Shown here: positions 48,211-57,473 of the stretch, piece after piece
Position numbering within the stretch: position 1 is the first letter of the stretch
How the letters are laid out: every line of letters begins with the position of its first letter
Source: Cellvibrio sp. OA-2007
GTDB lineage: Bacteria > Pseudomonadota > Gammaproteobacteria > Pseudomonadales > Cellvibrionaceae
Length of the DNA: 64,000 bases
Reading direction: 5' to 3'
Assembly: GCF_000953825.1 (NCBI RefSeq)
Contig: NZ_BBUL01000082.1
Location: 39,295 to 103,294, forward strand
The notes under the pieces: generated by a model
What the model was told of the DNA's origin: nothing
What the model saw: the letters and a program-made list of their open reading frames with translations, nothing else
Database searches by the model: none
Made by a program: the position numbers and the translations under genes

Positions 48211-48250
48211 AAAAATGCCGCTGCTTTGCAAAAAGCAGCGGCATTTTTGT
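48211..48250 (+). terminator. Strong rho-independent terminator after mdh
   Basis: A 17-bp perfect stem runs from 48211-48227 to 48232-48248 (core TGCCGCTGC / GCAGCGGCA) with a 4-base loop and an A-run and T-run flanking, so it may work in both directions. Confidence 0.93.
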
Positions 48251-48306
48251 TTGTGTTTTATTTGTGTCTGGTTGAGATTTGTTTGAAATTTAGTGTGGCT
48301 TCAATT

Positions 48307-49248
48307 TTAGATTTGTTTGAATTCCATCCATGCACTTTTGCTTGTGCCTGCTGGCAAATGCCATTGCTCGCTAAGTACCGCACCGCGTTCTAAACAAATA
48401 TAAAACTGCTCCTGACCTTCGCCGATATCGGCAATGCCTCTTGCGGCTTCAGCTCCAGGGTTCCAGGTGACAACACTTGGGCAATTGCTATGGGTGATCT
48501 CAATGGATGGTGAGCCTTTGATGGTGACGGGATTTTGAATGTCAGGAAAGACGCGGTCGACCGGGCCGGGAAAACTCAAGTCGCCTGCTTGATGTTTTTC
48601 GGCGTGACCTTCAAAGTTATCGAGATATTTCCGCTCTGCCAAACCCAGTACACGCACATCGGTTAACGAGCTGACGCGATGGTAATTGTGCATCGCCCAA
48701 CTGCAATCAAAGTCTTCGGTATCGGTATTGTTGATGGTGAGCTCAAGCTTTGCACTGTTGCCCAGCACCATGCGCAATTCGGCTGAAAAATCGAAGGGGA
48801 ATAGGTCATTTGCATCGCTGACAAATACAAATTCCAGTGCAACAGAGCCATCGGTGAGCTGCCGAGCTTCTCCCAACTCCCAGAAATTATTGCGTGCAAA
48901 ACCGTGTTTGGGTTTGCTTGCATCGGATTGATTAACACCAAACCAAGGCAGGCAGAGTGGTACGCCACCGCGCAAGGCCGTGCCAGCCGAGAAGTCACAA
49001 TTTGGGCTGAGCCACAGCAGTGGATCACCACTGGTGGTTTTGAATTCCAAGAGATGCGCACCCTGCAGTGAGATGACTGCGCTGCACAATTCAGTTTCTA
49101 CAATTAAAAGCGGTAAACCGGTGCCGGGAGCTGAGGGATACTGCTCGCTACTGTTAGTAAGGTGCAGAAAACTGGACTTGGCGACCAGCTGCTCAAGGTG
49201 AAGTGTGCTTTGTGCATCGAGGGTGTTGATATGCATGGTGGCATCCAT
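48307..49248 (-). CDS. D-hexose-6-phosphate mutarotase (YeaD-like)
   Basis: A 313-residue aldose-1-epimerase-fold protein. Motifs of the YeaD/glucose-6-phosphate 1-epimerase family: ISLQGAHLLEFKTTSGDPLLW, ALRGGVPLCLPWFGVN, KHGFARNNFWEL (catalytic His), AMHNYHRVSSL and VTWNPGAEAARGIADI. It interconverts anomers of hexose-6-phosphates. Either ATG at 49248 or the one 12 bases further in could be the start. It is divergent from rapA. Confidence 0.88.
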   Translation of the reverse strand: MDATMHINTLDAQSTLHLEQLVAKSSFLHLTNSSEQYPSAPGTGLPLLIVETELCSAVISLQGAHLLEFKTTSGDPLLWLSPNCDFSAGTALRGGVPLCLPWFGVNQSDASKPKHGFARNNFWELGEARQLTDGSVALEFVFVSDANDLFPFDFSAELRMVLGNSAKLELTINNTDTEDFDCSWAMHNYHRVSSLTDVRVLGLAERKYLDNFEGHAEKHQAGDLSFPGPVDRVFPDIQNPVTIKGSPSIEITHSNCPSVVTWNPGAEAARGIADIGEGQEQFYICLERGAVLSEQWHLPAGTSKSAWMEFKQI

Positions 49249-49382
49249 TTATGTGATTAATGGACTCGATTCTATAGAAAAGCTGGCAAGCTAACAGCCA
49301 AATTTTTTGGTTTTGTGGGCTTTAAAACAGTATCATGCGCGCCTTTTAGACAATTCCGATAAATGGGCAAGTAGGTATTTGA

Positions 49383-52343
49383 GTGAGTAAGTCGCAATTA
49401 GCAGGTGGTTTTGTAATTGGTCAACGCTGGATAAGTGAGTCTGAAGCAGATTTGGGGTTGGGAATTGTGTTGGATGTGGCGAACCGCCGCTTAACCTTGA
49501 GTTTTCCCGCAGCAGGCGAACGCCGCACCTACGCCATGGACAATGCACCGGTAAGCCGGGTGAAGTATGAGATAGGTGATAAGGTTCGCCATCAAGATGG
49601 AACCAAAATTCAGATCACCAGTATTGTCGAACAAGCAGGCTGTTTGATGTATGTCGGCCTCACCAAAGATAATGAAGAGCTCGCCATTCCCGAGTTTGAA
49701 CTGGATAGCTTCGTGCAGTTCAGCACCCCGCGCGACCGCTTGTTTGCCGGTCAAATCGATAAACACAATCACTTCACCTTACGTTACCAAACGCTGCATT
49801 ATCAAAATTTGCATCGCCAATCGCCTATGTTTGGCTTGGCAGGCCCGCGTGTGCAATTGCTGCCGCACCAGTTGTATATCGCAAGCGAAGTCTCCCAGCG
49901 CCATGCGCCGCGTGTATTGCTGGCCGATGAAGTAGGTTTGGGTAAAACCATCGAAGCCGGTTTGATTTTGCATCAACAATTGATGAGTGGCCGTGTGCAG
50001 CGCGCGTTAATTGTGGTGCCCGCGAGTTTGCAGCATCAGTGGTTGGTGGAAATGCTGCGCCGTTTTAACCTCGCCTTTACCTTGCTCGATGAAGCGCGCT
50101 GCAATGCCTTGGTTGGGTTAGATAGTGTTGAAGAGTCGGTTGATTACGTCGATGACTTTGAAGATGATTTTAAAGAAACTGTCGAGCCGTCAAACGATAC
50201 CAATAACCCATTTGAAACCGCACAATTAATTATTTGCTCGCTGGATTTTCTCACCAAAAATAATTATCGCTACGAACAAGCGGTCGCTGCTGAGTGGGAT
50301 TTATTACTGGTCGATGAAGCACACCATTTGCAGTGGAGCGAAAAGAAACCGAGCAAGGCCTATAGCTGCATTGAAGGTTTGGCGCAAAAATCTAAAGGTC
50401 TGTTGCTATTGACCGCAACACCGGAACAGCTGGGCATGGAAAGCCATTTCGCTCGCCTGCGTTTGCTCGACCCAGATCGCTATTACGATTTGGAAAAATT
50501 TATCGCTGAACAAAAAGCCTATCAGCCGCTCAATGAGTTGGTGCAAGAGTTATTAAAGGCCCATAGCGATGAAGCCGCCAAAATGCCTGTGGCTCTGGTT
50601 AAAGCGCTGGATGCTTATTTGCCCGCAGACACCATCAAGGAATTACAAACTCAAGCGGAACAACAGAGCTTGGGTGATGCAATCGACAATGCGATCCATA
50701 CGCTGTTGGATCGCCACGGTACTGGCCGTGTCCTGTTCCGCAATACGCGCAATTCGGTCAGCGGTTTTCCCGAGCGGAAATTGCAAGCCCATGAGCTGGA
50801 GCTGGACGATGAAGATCTGATCGCCTTGCTGGAGCAGCCACTCGCAACACAAATTTGTGCCGAGCAGTATTGGCAGCAAAAAACCGAGTCCGATTGGTGG
50901 TTGCAAGACCCACGGGTGATTTGGCTCGCCGAATGGCTGCGCCAACACCGCCGCAAAAAAGTATTGGTCATCTGCGCCAATGCAGATTCTGCGCAATCAA
51001 TCGAAGAATACTTGCGTCTGCGCAAAGGCTTAACCACAGCAGTGTTCCATGAAGGTTTAAATCTGATTGAACGCGACCGCGCCGCTGCGTACTTTGCAGA
51101 AGCTGAAGATGGTGCCCAGGTATTGATCTGTTCGGAAATCGGCAGTGAAGGGCGCAATTTCCAATTTGCTCAGGATTTGGTGTTATTTGATTTGCCTACT
51201 AACCCGGATTTGTTAGAACAGCGCATTGGCCGTTTGGATCGTATTGGCCAAACGGACACCGTAAATATTCATGTGCCTTATTACGCCGATACCGCACAGC
51301 AGAAATTGTTGGATTGGTATCACCAAGGTTTGAATGCCTTTGAAAAAACCTGTGCGATAGGGCAGGCCGCCTATGTGAAGTTTGCCGAGGCATTGTTGCC
51401 TGCATTGATCGATAACGACGATGAAACTTTTAATGATTTATTAGCGCAAACTCGCGAGTTTTCGGCTGAGTTGGTGGCGCAGTTGCAGCAAGGGCGCGAC
51501 CGTTTATTAGAGTTAAACTCCTGTAAGCCGGCGCAGGCAGAAGCCCTGGTTGATGCTTTAGCTGAAAACGATGTAAGCAGTGTATTGCCGATTTATATGG
51601 AGCAGGTGTTTGATAGTTTTGGTATCGACTATGAAAAACATAGCGAAAAAAGTCTGGTGCTGCACCCCAGCGATCATATGCGTATCGAACAATTTCCCGG
51701 GTTGCCGGAAGATGGTTTGACCATCACCTATGATCGCCAGCAAGCCTTGTCCCGCGAAGATATGCAGTTCCTCACCTGGGAACACCCATTGGTGCGCGGC
51801 GCACAGGATCTAATTGGATTAAGTGAGTTCGGCAACACGGCTTTCTGCACCTTAAAATTACCTCCGCTAAAACCGGGTAATCTATTGCTGGAAGCATTGT
51901 TTGTATTGCATTGCCCAGCACCTGCAGAATTGCAGTTGTTCCGCTATATGCCGCAATCCCTCTTGCGCGTATTGCTGGACGATAAAGGTAAAGACTTGTC
52001 CGCGGTACTCGGCATTAATCAACTGAGCAAACTGCTGCAAAAAGTACCACGCAATAATGCGCAGGATCTGGTGCGCCACGCTCGCCCGACACTGACCACC
52101 ATGGTGCAAAAAGCAGAAGAAATTACCGCCGCAAAACAAGAAGAATTAATTGCTGAGGCGCAAGCCAAAGTAAGCGAGCAATTAAATGGTGAGCTGGCGC
52201 GTATGAAGGCACTGAAAGACGTGAACCCAAATGTGCGTCAGGAAGAAATTGATTATTTGCAGCAGCGTTTAGCCGCAAGTCAACACTTTTTGTCCCAAGC
52301 CCAAATTCGTTTGGATGCACTACGTGTGGTGATGACAATTTAA
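49383..52343 (+). CDS. rapA: RNA polymerase-associated ATPase RapA (HepA)
   Basis: A 986-residue SWI2/SNF2 ATPase that recycles RNA polymerase. An N-terminal pair of beta domains (about 1-110; GGFVIGQRWISESEADLGLG) contacts polymerase. Helicase motifs: LLADEVGLGKTIEAGLIL (I), VVPASLQHQW (Ia), LLVDEAHHLQW (II), LLLTATPEQLG (III), ICSEIGSEGRNFQFA and LEQRIGRLDRIGQ (V, VI). The C-terminal half is RapA-specific. The length is slightly above the 968 residues of E. coli RapA; an acidic insert (VDYVDDFEDDFKET) near residue 255 explains part. The start is GTG at 49383. Confidence 0.96.
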   Translation: MSKSQLAGGFVIGQRWISESEADLGLGIVLDVANRRLTLSFPAAGERRTYAMDNAPVSRVKYEIGDKVRHQDGTKIQITSIVEQAGCLMYVGLTKDNEELAIPEFELDSFVQFSTPRDRLFAGQIDKHNHFTLRYQTLHYQNLHRQSPMFGLAGPRVQLLPHQLYIASEVSQRHAPRVLLADEVGLGKTIEAGLILHQQLMSGRVQRALIVVPASLQHQWLVEMLRRFNLAFTLLDEARCNALVGLDSVEESVDYVDDFEDDFKETVEPSNDTNNPFETAQLIICSLDFLTKNNYRYEQAVAAEWDLLLVDEAHHLQWSEKKPSKAYSCIEGLAQKSKGLLLLTATPEQLGMESHFARLRLLDPDRYYDLEKFIAEQKAYQPLNELVQELLKAHSDEAAKMPVALVKALDAYLPADTIKELQTQAEQQSLGDAIDNAIHTLLDRHGTGRVLFRNTRNSVSGFPERKLQAHELELDDEDLIALLEQPLATQICAEQYWQQKTESDWWLQDPRVIWLAEWLRQHRRKKVLVICANADSAQSIEEYLRLRKGLTTAVFHEGLNLIERDRAAAYFAEAEDGAQVLICSEIGSEGRNFQFAQDLVLFDLPTNPDLLEQRIGRLDRIGQTDTVNIHVPYYADTAQQKLLDWYHQGLNAFEKTCAIGQAAYVKFAEALLPALIDNDDETFNDLLAQTREFSAELVAQLQQGRDRLLELNSCKPAQAEALVDALAENDVSSVLPIYMEQVFDSFGIDYEKHSEKSLVLHPSDHMRIEQFPGLPEDGLTITYDRQQALSREDMQFLTWEHPLVRGAQDLIGLSEFGNTAFCTLKLPPLKPGNLLLEALFVLHCPAPAELQLFRYMPQSLLRVLLDDKGKDLSAVLGINQLSKLLQKVPRNNAQDLVRHARPTLTTMVQKAEEITAAKQEELIAEAQAKVSEQLNGELARMKALKDVNPNVRQEEIDYLQQRLAASQHFLSQAQIRLDALRVVMTI

Positions 52344-52445
52344 TTTCTTAGCTACAGGTGGCCCCTCTGATTCTGTATGGGGGTGCCTGATAAATCCCTA
52401 TTGTGTATTGCAGGTTATTACCTGAATCAACATGAGAAAAACATT

Positions 52446-52727
52446 ATGTACATCTTCTCCGCCAATGGCCGCGCCAAAAAAGCCTTCGACGATATTAAAG
52501 AAGGTCAAATGGTGCCTTTTATTGTCTATATCAATTTCAAAGATTTATTCGGAGCCGAGCATTTGTGCAAGCTCTATTTAATGCGCGCGGGTTTTGTGGA
52601 AATCCAAATTGAAAACCGAAAATTGGTGCCAAGTAATCTGACCAGCGATCCACGTGTGGTTGCGGCCGATAAAGCCATGGCAGAAGCGCTGAAAGATGGT
52701 TATATGATTCAGATGTTTGATGAGTAA
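52446..52727 (+). CDS. Small conserved-looking protein of unknown function
   Basis: A 93-residue soluble protein beginning MYIFSANGRAKKAFDDIKEG, with a hydrophobic beta-like segment MVPFIVYINFKDLFGAEHL and an acidic C-terminus. No domain is recognised. The ATG at 52446 is the first that excludes a short unrelated upstream extension, and GAGAAAA lies before it. It follows rapA on the same strand by about 100 bases. Codon use is like its neighbours, which supports a real gene. Confidence 0.6.
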   Translation: MYIFSANGRAKKAFDDIKEGQMVPFIVYINFKDLFGAEHLCKLYLMRAGFVEIQIENRKLVPSNLTSDPRVVAADKAMAEALKDGYMIQMFDE

Positions 52728-52821
52728 CTCTTAGCCTGAAACTCCTGCGTTGTAATGCCCCGCTGAACTAATAGCCACTGCTTGGGTCTAGAGATAAGTT
52801 TTTATCACTGGCGCTACAAGT

Positions 52822-53580
52822 ATGTTGGCTACCCTTCCTGAATTCAGGGACGTTGATTTTTCCCATCTACAGCTTTCCGATTCCAGTCCGGGATCGGCCG
52901 AGTCAGTGCGTGAACCGTCATCCTCGTTTCTGTGGATTGCACTGGTCTTATCCCTGTTGCTGCATTTATTTTTGCTGCTGTTTGAGTTCAGTTCAAAACA
53001 ACTTCATCAGCAACAGATTGCAAACCAAACACTTCATATAAATTTGCGGCGCGTGCCAGCAACACCGAATGCACTTTCCGATACTGTTGCGGAAGAGGTT
53101 GTTCAGCCTGTGGTTGCTCCGCGCGCGGCAAAAGAAATTGTTGTCGCACCGGCCATTAAAGGAGTAGTCGCGCCGAAAGAAAAGCCATCTAAGGTGCCGC
53201 CTGCCACTCGCGTGGTGATAGAGCCATTGACTGCGCAAGAGTTGGCTGAGCTTACCGATAATCACAACTCGACAACAGCTCATCAAGATTCTGCCTCAAT
53301 CGCAGAAAATGTATTTCATCCTGGCTTGCGTGCGCAACTCACTACAGAGGCAAATAAACCCAAGCTTGCGCGAGCTGAAGAATCAGCATTGCAAACCTAT
53401 ACCGATCCGGCAGGAGCAGAGGTCATGAAGATATCTGATAAAGGGTGCATGCGTTCTCCTAGTGATACCAAAGTTGGTGCGCCTAAAAATTGGTATTTCG
53501 CAGGATGTGGCGGGCAATCGGAAAGCGAAAAAATGATGGAGCGAGTGAATGGCGAGGTAAAGAAAAAAGTTTCGTTTTGA
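52822..53580 (+). CDS. TonB-like single-pass membrane protein of unknown function
   Basis: A 252-residue protein with a cytoplasmic N-terminus, one transmembrane helix (about 35-57, FLWIALVLSLLLHLFLLLF, with the SLLLHL pattern typical of TonB-type anchors) and a long Pro/Ala/Val-rich periplasmic stretch (about 75-145). The C-terminal domain (about 190-252) has two Cys residues (KGCMRSPSD and FAGCGGQ) that could form a disulfide. It lacks the TonB C-terminal YP motif and no ExbBD genes are nearby. Function is unknown. Confidence 0.6.
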   Translation: MLATLPEFRDVDFSHLQLSDSSPGSAESVREPSSSFLWIALVLSLLLHLFLLLFEFSSKQLHQQQIANQTLHINLRRVPATPNALSDTVAEEVVQPVVAPRAAKEIVVAPAIKGVVAPKEKPSKVPPATRVVIEPLTAQELAELTDNHNSTTAHQDSASIAENVFHPGLRAQLTTEANKPKLARAEESALQTYTDPAGAEVMKISDKGCMRSPSDTKVGAPKNWYFAGCGGQSESEKMMERVNGEVKKKVSF

Positions 53581-53584
53581 GCAA

Positions 53585-53622
53585 TAAAAAAATCGCCATG
53601 AACATTTGCATGTTATGGCGAT
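53585..53622 (-). terminator. Terminator of deaD (minus strand)
   Basis: Read on the minus strand, a stem of 13-14 bp (ATCGCCATAACAT with ATGTTCATGGCGAT, one bulge, 53592-53622) is followed by a run of seven T residues. It lies about 80 bases past the deaD stop. Confidence 0.8.
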
Positions 53623-53630
53623 AAAGGAGT

Positions 53631-53663
53631 TTAAGTAACCGAATGATTTATTCAGTTACTTAA
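53631..53663. repeat. 33-base inverted repeat between convergent genes
   Basis: TTAAGTAAC at 53631-53639 and GTTACTTAA at 53655-53663 form a 9-bp stem that continues, after one mismatch, with GAAT/ATTC around a 5-base loop. No T-run follows on either strand, so it is not a standard terminator. It may protect the deaD mRNA 3' end or bind a protein. Confidence 0.5.
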
Positions 53664-53699
53664 CAAGAAAACGAATTGTTAATGGCTAAACAATGTTAA

Positions 53700-55535
53700 T
53701 TAGTCGCTTTTCTTTGGACGAAAGCTGGTTTTTTTACCGTCGCGCTCACCGAAGCGGGGCTTGTCACGGCCACCCTCACGTGGAGCACCATCGCGTGGAC
53801 CAAAATCGCGTTTTGGTTTACGGCTAAAGTCATCGCCGCCGCGTGGGCCGGTATCCAAAGAAATTTCCAGTGGGCGATTGCGCACGCGCACTTTTTTCAA
53901 TTTGGCGAGCGCGTCTTTTGAAATGCCGGTTGGCAGATCAACGGTAGAAAACTCATCGTGCAATTTAATGTGGCCAATAAAGCGGCTCTCAATGCCGGCT
54001 TCGTTGGCGATTGCGCCAACTATATCGCCTGGGCGCGCTTCATGGTTGCGACCTACTTCAATACGGTAGCGATCCATGTTCTCGTCGTTGCGTTCACGGC
54101 GTGGACGATCTTCACGTGAACCGCGATCACGGCCACCGTCACGGCCACCACGGTCATCGCGATCACGACCGCCACGATCATCACGACTACTGCGCTCGCG
54201 CTCAGGTTTTACATCGGTAAACTTCACTTGCAATGGGCGCTCGCGCTGTAACAAGTAGGCGAGGGCAGAGGCAATTTGCTCTGGCGATACATCATTTTTG
54301 TGGCTGTATTCAGCTAGCAAATCATTGAAGAAACTCAGGTCAGATTGCGCTGCCAAGGTATCGGTAATTTGTTGCGTAAATTGGTCGATACGGTGTTTGG
54401 TAACGGTGGCGCCGCTCGGCAATTCCATCAAGGTGATAGGTTTTTTGGTCGCTTTTTCGATGGTGTAAAGCAAACGCTTTTCACGCGGAGCAACAAACAG
54501 GATGGCTTTACCGCTGCGGCCGGCACGGCCAGTACGGCCGATACGGTGCACGTAAGCTTCGCTATCGTAAGGAATATCGTAGTTCACTACGTGGCTTACA
54601 CGCTCAACGTCGATACCGCGTGCGGCAACGTCGGTGGCAATAACAATATCCAATTTGCCCGTTTTTAAACGTTCAATCGCGCGCTCACGCAATTGTTGGT
54701 TCATGTCGCCATTGAGTGCAGAGGCAGAATAACCGCGCGCTTCTAATTTTTCAGCCAATTCAACGGTAGCTGTTTTAGTGCGCACGAAAATAATCATGCC
54801 GTCGAAGGGTTCAACTTCCAGAATGCGGGTTAATGCATCCAGTTTGTTGGTGCCGCTGACCATCCAATAAACCTGCTCGATATTCGCATCGGTAGATTGA
54901 GTGCTGGCAATTTTAATTTCGGTAGCGTTGTTCAAATAGTTGTTGCATACATGGCGAATTTCTTTCGGCATGGTGGCAGAGAACAAGGCGGTTTGGCGGG
55001 TCTTGGGAGTGTGTTCCAGAATCCATTCAACATCATCAATGAAGCCCATGCGCAGCATTTCGTCGGCTTCGTCGAGCACCAGTGCTTTAAGGTTGTTCAA
55101 ATTCAAACTGCCGCGACGTAGGTGATCCATTACACGGCCTGGTGTACCTACCACAACGTGGGCGCCGCGCTTTAATGAGCGCAACTGGCTAGTCATATCC
55201 TGACCACCGTAAATCGGCAGTACATGGAAGCCAGGAATTTCACTGGCGTATTTTTGGAAAGCTTCAGCAACTTGAATTGCGAGTTCACGCGTAGGTGCTA
55301 AAACCAAAATTTGTGGCTCTGCTTGTTTGGTGTCGATACGCGACAACAAAGGCAGTGCAAATGCCGCCGTTTTACCGGTGCCGGTCTGCGCCATGCCGAG
55401 AATATCGCCACCGGCAAGCAACACGGGAATCGCCGCTGCTTGAATGGGGGATGGTTGCTCGTAGCCAACTTTTTGGATGGCGCGCATAACGGGTTCAGAA
55501 AGGGCTAAATCGGAAAACATAATAGGGTCAGACAT
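53700..55535 (-). CDS. deaD: DEAD-box ATP-dependent RNA helicase DeaD/CsdA
   Basis: A 611-residue RNA helicase of cold adaptation, ribosome assembly and mRNA turnover. Q motif (GYEQPSPIQAAAIP), motif I AQTGTGKTAAFALPLL, Ia PTRELAIQV, GTPGR, DEAD in LVLDEADEMLRMGF, SAT, ATDVAARGIDVERV and HRIGRTGRAGRSG are complete. After the core come a dimerisation region, an Arg/Gly/Asp-rich linker (DDRGGRDRDDRGGRDGGRDRG, cut short here) and a DbpA-type RNA-binding domain (about 480-560; YRIEVGRNHEARPGDIVGAI). A basic tail ends the protein. Upstream lies an unusually long untranslated region. Confidence 0.96.
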   Translation of the reverse strand: MSDPIMFSDLALSEPVMRAIQKVGYEQPSPIQAAAIPVLLAGGDILGMAQTGTGKTAAFALPLLSRIDTKQAEPQILVLAPTRELAIQVAEAFQKYASEIPGFHVLPIYGGQDMTSQLRSLKRGAHVVVGTPGRVMDHLRRGSLNLNNLKALVLDEADEMLRMGFIDDVEWILEHTPKTRQTALFSATMPKEIRHVCNNYLNNATEIKIASTQSTDANIEQVYWMVSGTNKLDALTRILEVEPFDGMIIFVRTKTATVELAEKLEARGYSASALNGDMNQQLRERAIERLKTGKLDIVIATDVAARGIDVERVSHVVNYDIPYDSEAYVHRIGRTGRAGRSGKAILFVAPREKRLLYTIEKATKKPITLMELPSGATVTKHRIDQFTQQITDTLAAQSDLSFFNDLLAEYSHKNDVSPEQIASALAYLLQRERPLQVKFTDVKPERERSSRDDRGGRDRDDRGGRDGGRDRGSREDRPRRERNDENMDRYRIEVGRNHEARPGDIVGAIANEAGIESRFIGHIKLHDEFSTVDLPTGISKDALAKLKKVRVRNRPLEISLDTGPRGGDDFSRKPKRDFGPRDGAPREGGRDKPRFGERDGKKTSFRPKKSD

Positions 55536-56145
55536 GTATTAACCTGTGTTTAAACATAAAAATCTCGCGCAAAAAATAACAAGACCGCAGCAAAATGCCG
55601 CATCTGTTGTTTCTACGGTTAGATTCTTATTGGTTTTTTAATGGGTGTTTGCAAAAGTATCGCCCAATAAAAAAGGCAACAGTGAATGGGCAAACACAAT
55701 AAAGTGGGGGCGATGATTGGATCGCAACGCGTATGAGCTACATACAAGATTCGGCTGCGTGTGAAAATAACTCGATGAGTCAGGGCACAAATGCAGTCGT
55801 AAAGGGCGATTAAATCAACGAAGTCCCGTGTCAATCTGCCAGGCAGATTCTGTTGCAATCCGCGAATAGAATATTCGCATGACCGATTGCATATCAGCAT
55901 CACCCCAAGGCTAGACATTCACGATCAAGAGAGGGGTCACTGAAAGTGCGCGGAGTATAGACACTTGTAGCTTTTAAGGCCAGTGAAATTTGAAGTGCAT
56001 CGCAAATAAGTGCTAAATCGAAGCAATCTTGGTCGCAGATTTGCATAGGCGATGATCACCGGGTCATTCAGTGAGGGGCGCAACTTAGAGACTGTTCGCG
56101 GCGCATGGCTGGGTTTACACTCACAGCCTTAATAAGGGTTCCGGT
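55536..56145. other. 610-base intergenic region: probable long deaD leader and upstream region of the next gene
   Basis: No convincing gene is seen; a 99-codon minus frame at 55619-55918 has poor composition and no ribosome-binding site. On the minus strand a -10-like TATACT lies at 55959-55954 with a weak -35, which would give a deaD leader of about 410 bases. A GCGAATA/TATTCGC hairpin (55862-55878) lies within it. Long autoregulated leaders are known for deaD in E. coli. The plus-strand gene at 56146 must have its promoter in the last 200 bases. Confidence 0.4.
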
Positions 56146-56988
56146 ATGGCTGAACGACACATCTCCACAACTGCACTGGCGCGGTTGATTAATAAAGAAA
56201 GCAAAGAATTATTTATCCTGCTCACCACGGGTGGTTGGATCGTAAAAGTTGATAACCATTGGCAGCTGACCGAGAAGGGTAAGTTTGAAGGTGGCATTTA
56301 TGTTAATCACCCCAAATACGGTGAATACATCGCCTGGCCTGAGTCTATTCAACAACACCCTTTATTAAAGCTGCTGCCTGAAGCACCGCTCAGTGCCACC
56401 AATCTGGCGCACAAGTGGGACATTGCCGCGCGCTTGGTGAATTTGTTATTGGCGGAAAAAGGGCTGATTAAAAAACATATTCGCGGCTGGTTGTTGTCGC
56501 CCAAAGGTAAGGCGATAGGCGGGCAGCAGCAAGAGGCGGAGTCGGGCATTCCGTTTGTGACCTGGCCGGAAACTATTTTGGATGAGCCAGAATTGATTGC
56601 ATCACTCTTACAAATTAAGGGAGATGAAAGTTTGCTTGGTCAGCCGACACTGGATGGCCATAGCGTCAATAACGCCATGCAGCGCCGCATCGACAATTGG
56701 CTGTATCTCACCCGGCTGATTCATGCCCGGGATTATGAATTGTTATGGGATCTGGATTCGGCGACCGCCGATTTTTATCTGCCCGAAGTAGAGCTATGCA
56801 TAGAGTGCTGGGCGGATGAACTCGGCGTTGAGCATAATCGCGCGGCGGTAATTAGCGGCGAGCTGGAAAAAAATCAGGTCTACAAAAAAAACAAGGTCGC
56901 GTACATAGAATTTCGCGATGAAAATATTCATCAGCTCGATGAAATGCTCGCCCGCGAATTACTGCGGCGCGGTGTTGCTGTTTATTAA
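56146..56988 (+). CDS. Two winged-helix-like repeats plus PD-(D/E)XK nuclease-like domain, function unknown
   Basis: A 280-residue soluble protein. Residues about 5-68 and 80-144 look like two copies of one module: a helical start with LARLI / LAHKW, then a beta part with GGWIVKVDNHWQLTEKGK / GLIKKHIRGWLLSPKGK, a GG, and a closing WPESI / WPETI. The C-terminal domain (about 175-280) has the order Glu198 (ARDYELL), Asp209 (DFYLPE), Glu220 (CIECWADE) and Lys-rich YKKNK 246-250 followed by VAYIEF. This is the pattern of PD-(D/E)XK nucleases of the type found attached to helicases and restriction systems. Nucleic-acid binding or cleavage is inference. The HIT gene follows by 20 bases. Confidence 0.6.
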   Translation: MAERHISTTALARLINKESKELFILLTTGGWIVKVDNHWQLTEKGKFEGGIYVNHPKYGEYIAWPESIQQHPLLKLLPEAPLSATNLAHKWDIAARLVNLLLAEKGLIKKHIRGWLLSPKGKAIGGQQQEAESGIPFVTWPETILDEPELIASLLQIKGDESLLGQPTLDGHSVNNAMQRRIDNWLYLTRLIHARDYELLWDLDSATADFYLPEVELCIECWADELGVEHNRAAVISGELEKNQVYKKNKVAYIEFRDENIHQLDEMLARELLRRGVAVY

Positions 56989-57008
56989 AATCTTTTTAGG
57001 AGTTAGTT

Positions 57009-57428
57009 ATGGCAAGTGTTTTCACAATGATTATGGAAGGCAAGATCCCCGGCAACTTTGTCTGGAAAGATGAAAAAGCCTTTGCCATTCTCACCATTCA
57101 GCCCATCCGCCAAGGGCATGTATTAGTAATCCCCCGCGAAGAAATTGATCAGTGGAGCGATTTGCCGCTGGATCTAGCCGCGCACCTAATGCAAGTCAGC
57201 CATAAAATCGCCAATGCATTGAAAGTGGCTTATCCCGCAACACGCGTGGGTTTTATGATCGCCGGGCTCGAAGTGCCACACACCCATATTCATTTGGTGC
57301 CGATGGACTCAATGGATGATTTAAGTTTTGCGTTCGCCAAAAACGCCGATGGCGAAGAATTAAAACAAACCGCAGAAAAAATTCGCGGCGTATTGCAAGG
57401 GCAGGGTTTTGCCGAGGCATTGGTGTAA
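57009..57428 (+). CDS. HIT family protein
   Basis: A 139-residue histidine-triad nucleotide hydrolase or transferase. The catalytic triad is HTHIHLVP (about residues 95-102); GHVLVIPREEIDQW and an N-terminal IMEGKIPGNFVWKDEKAFAI complete the fold. These enzymes cleave nucleoside phosphoramidates or dinucleotide polyphosphates. The TTTAGGAG ribosome-binding site is strong. It is probably co-transcribed with the preceding gene. Confidence 0.9.
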   Translation: MASVFTMIMEGKIPGNFVWKDEKAFAILTIQPIRQGHVLVIPREEIDQWSDLPLDLAAHLMQVSHKIANALKVAYPATRVGFMIAGLEVPHTHIHLVPMDSMDDLSFAFAKNADGEELKQTAEKIRGVLQGQGFAEALV

Positions 57429-57473
57429 TAAAGTGTTGCGCCCGGTTATTGCGGGCGCACTTGAGCTGACTGT

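Noticed and set aside
55619..55918. 99-codon minus-strand frame in the deaD leader
   Set aside because: Cys/Arg/Ile-rich translation, no ribosome-binding site and no similarity to known proteins; more likely untranslated leader.
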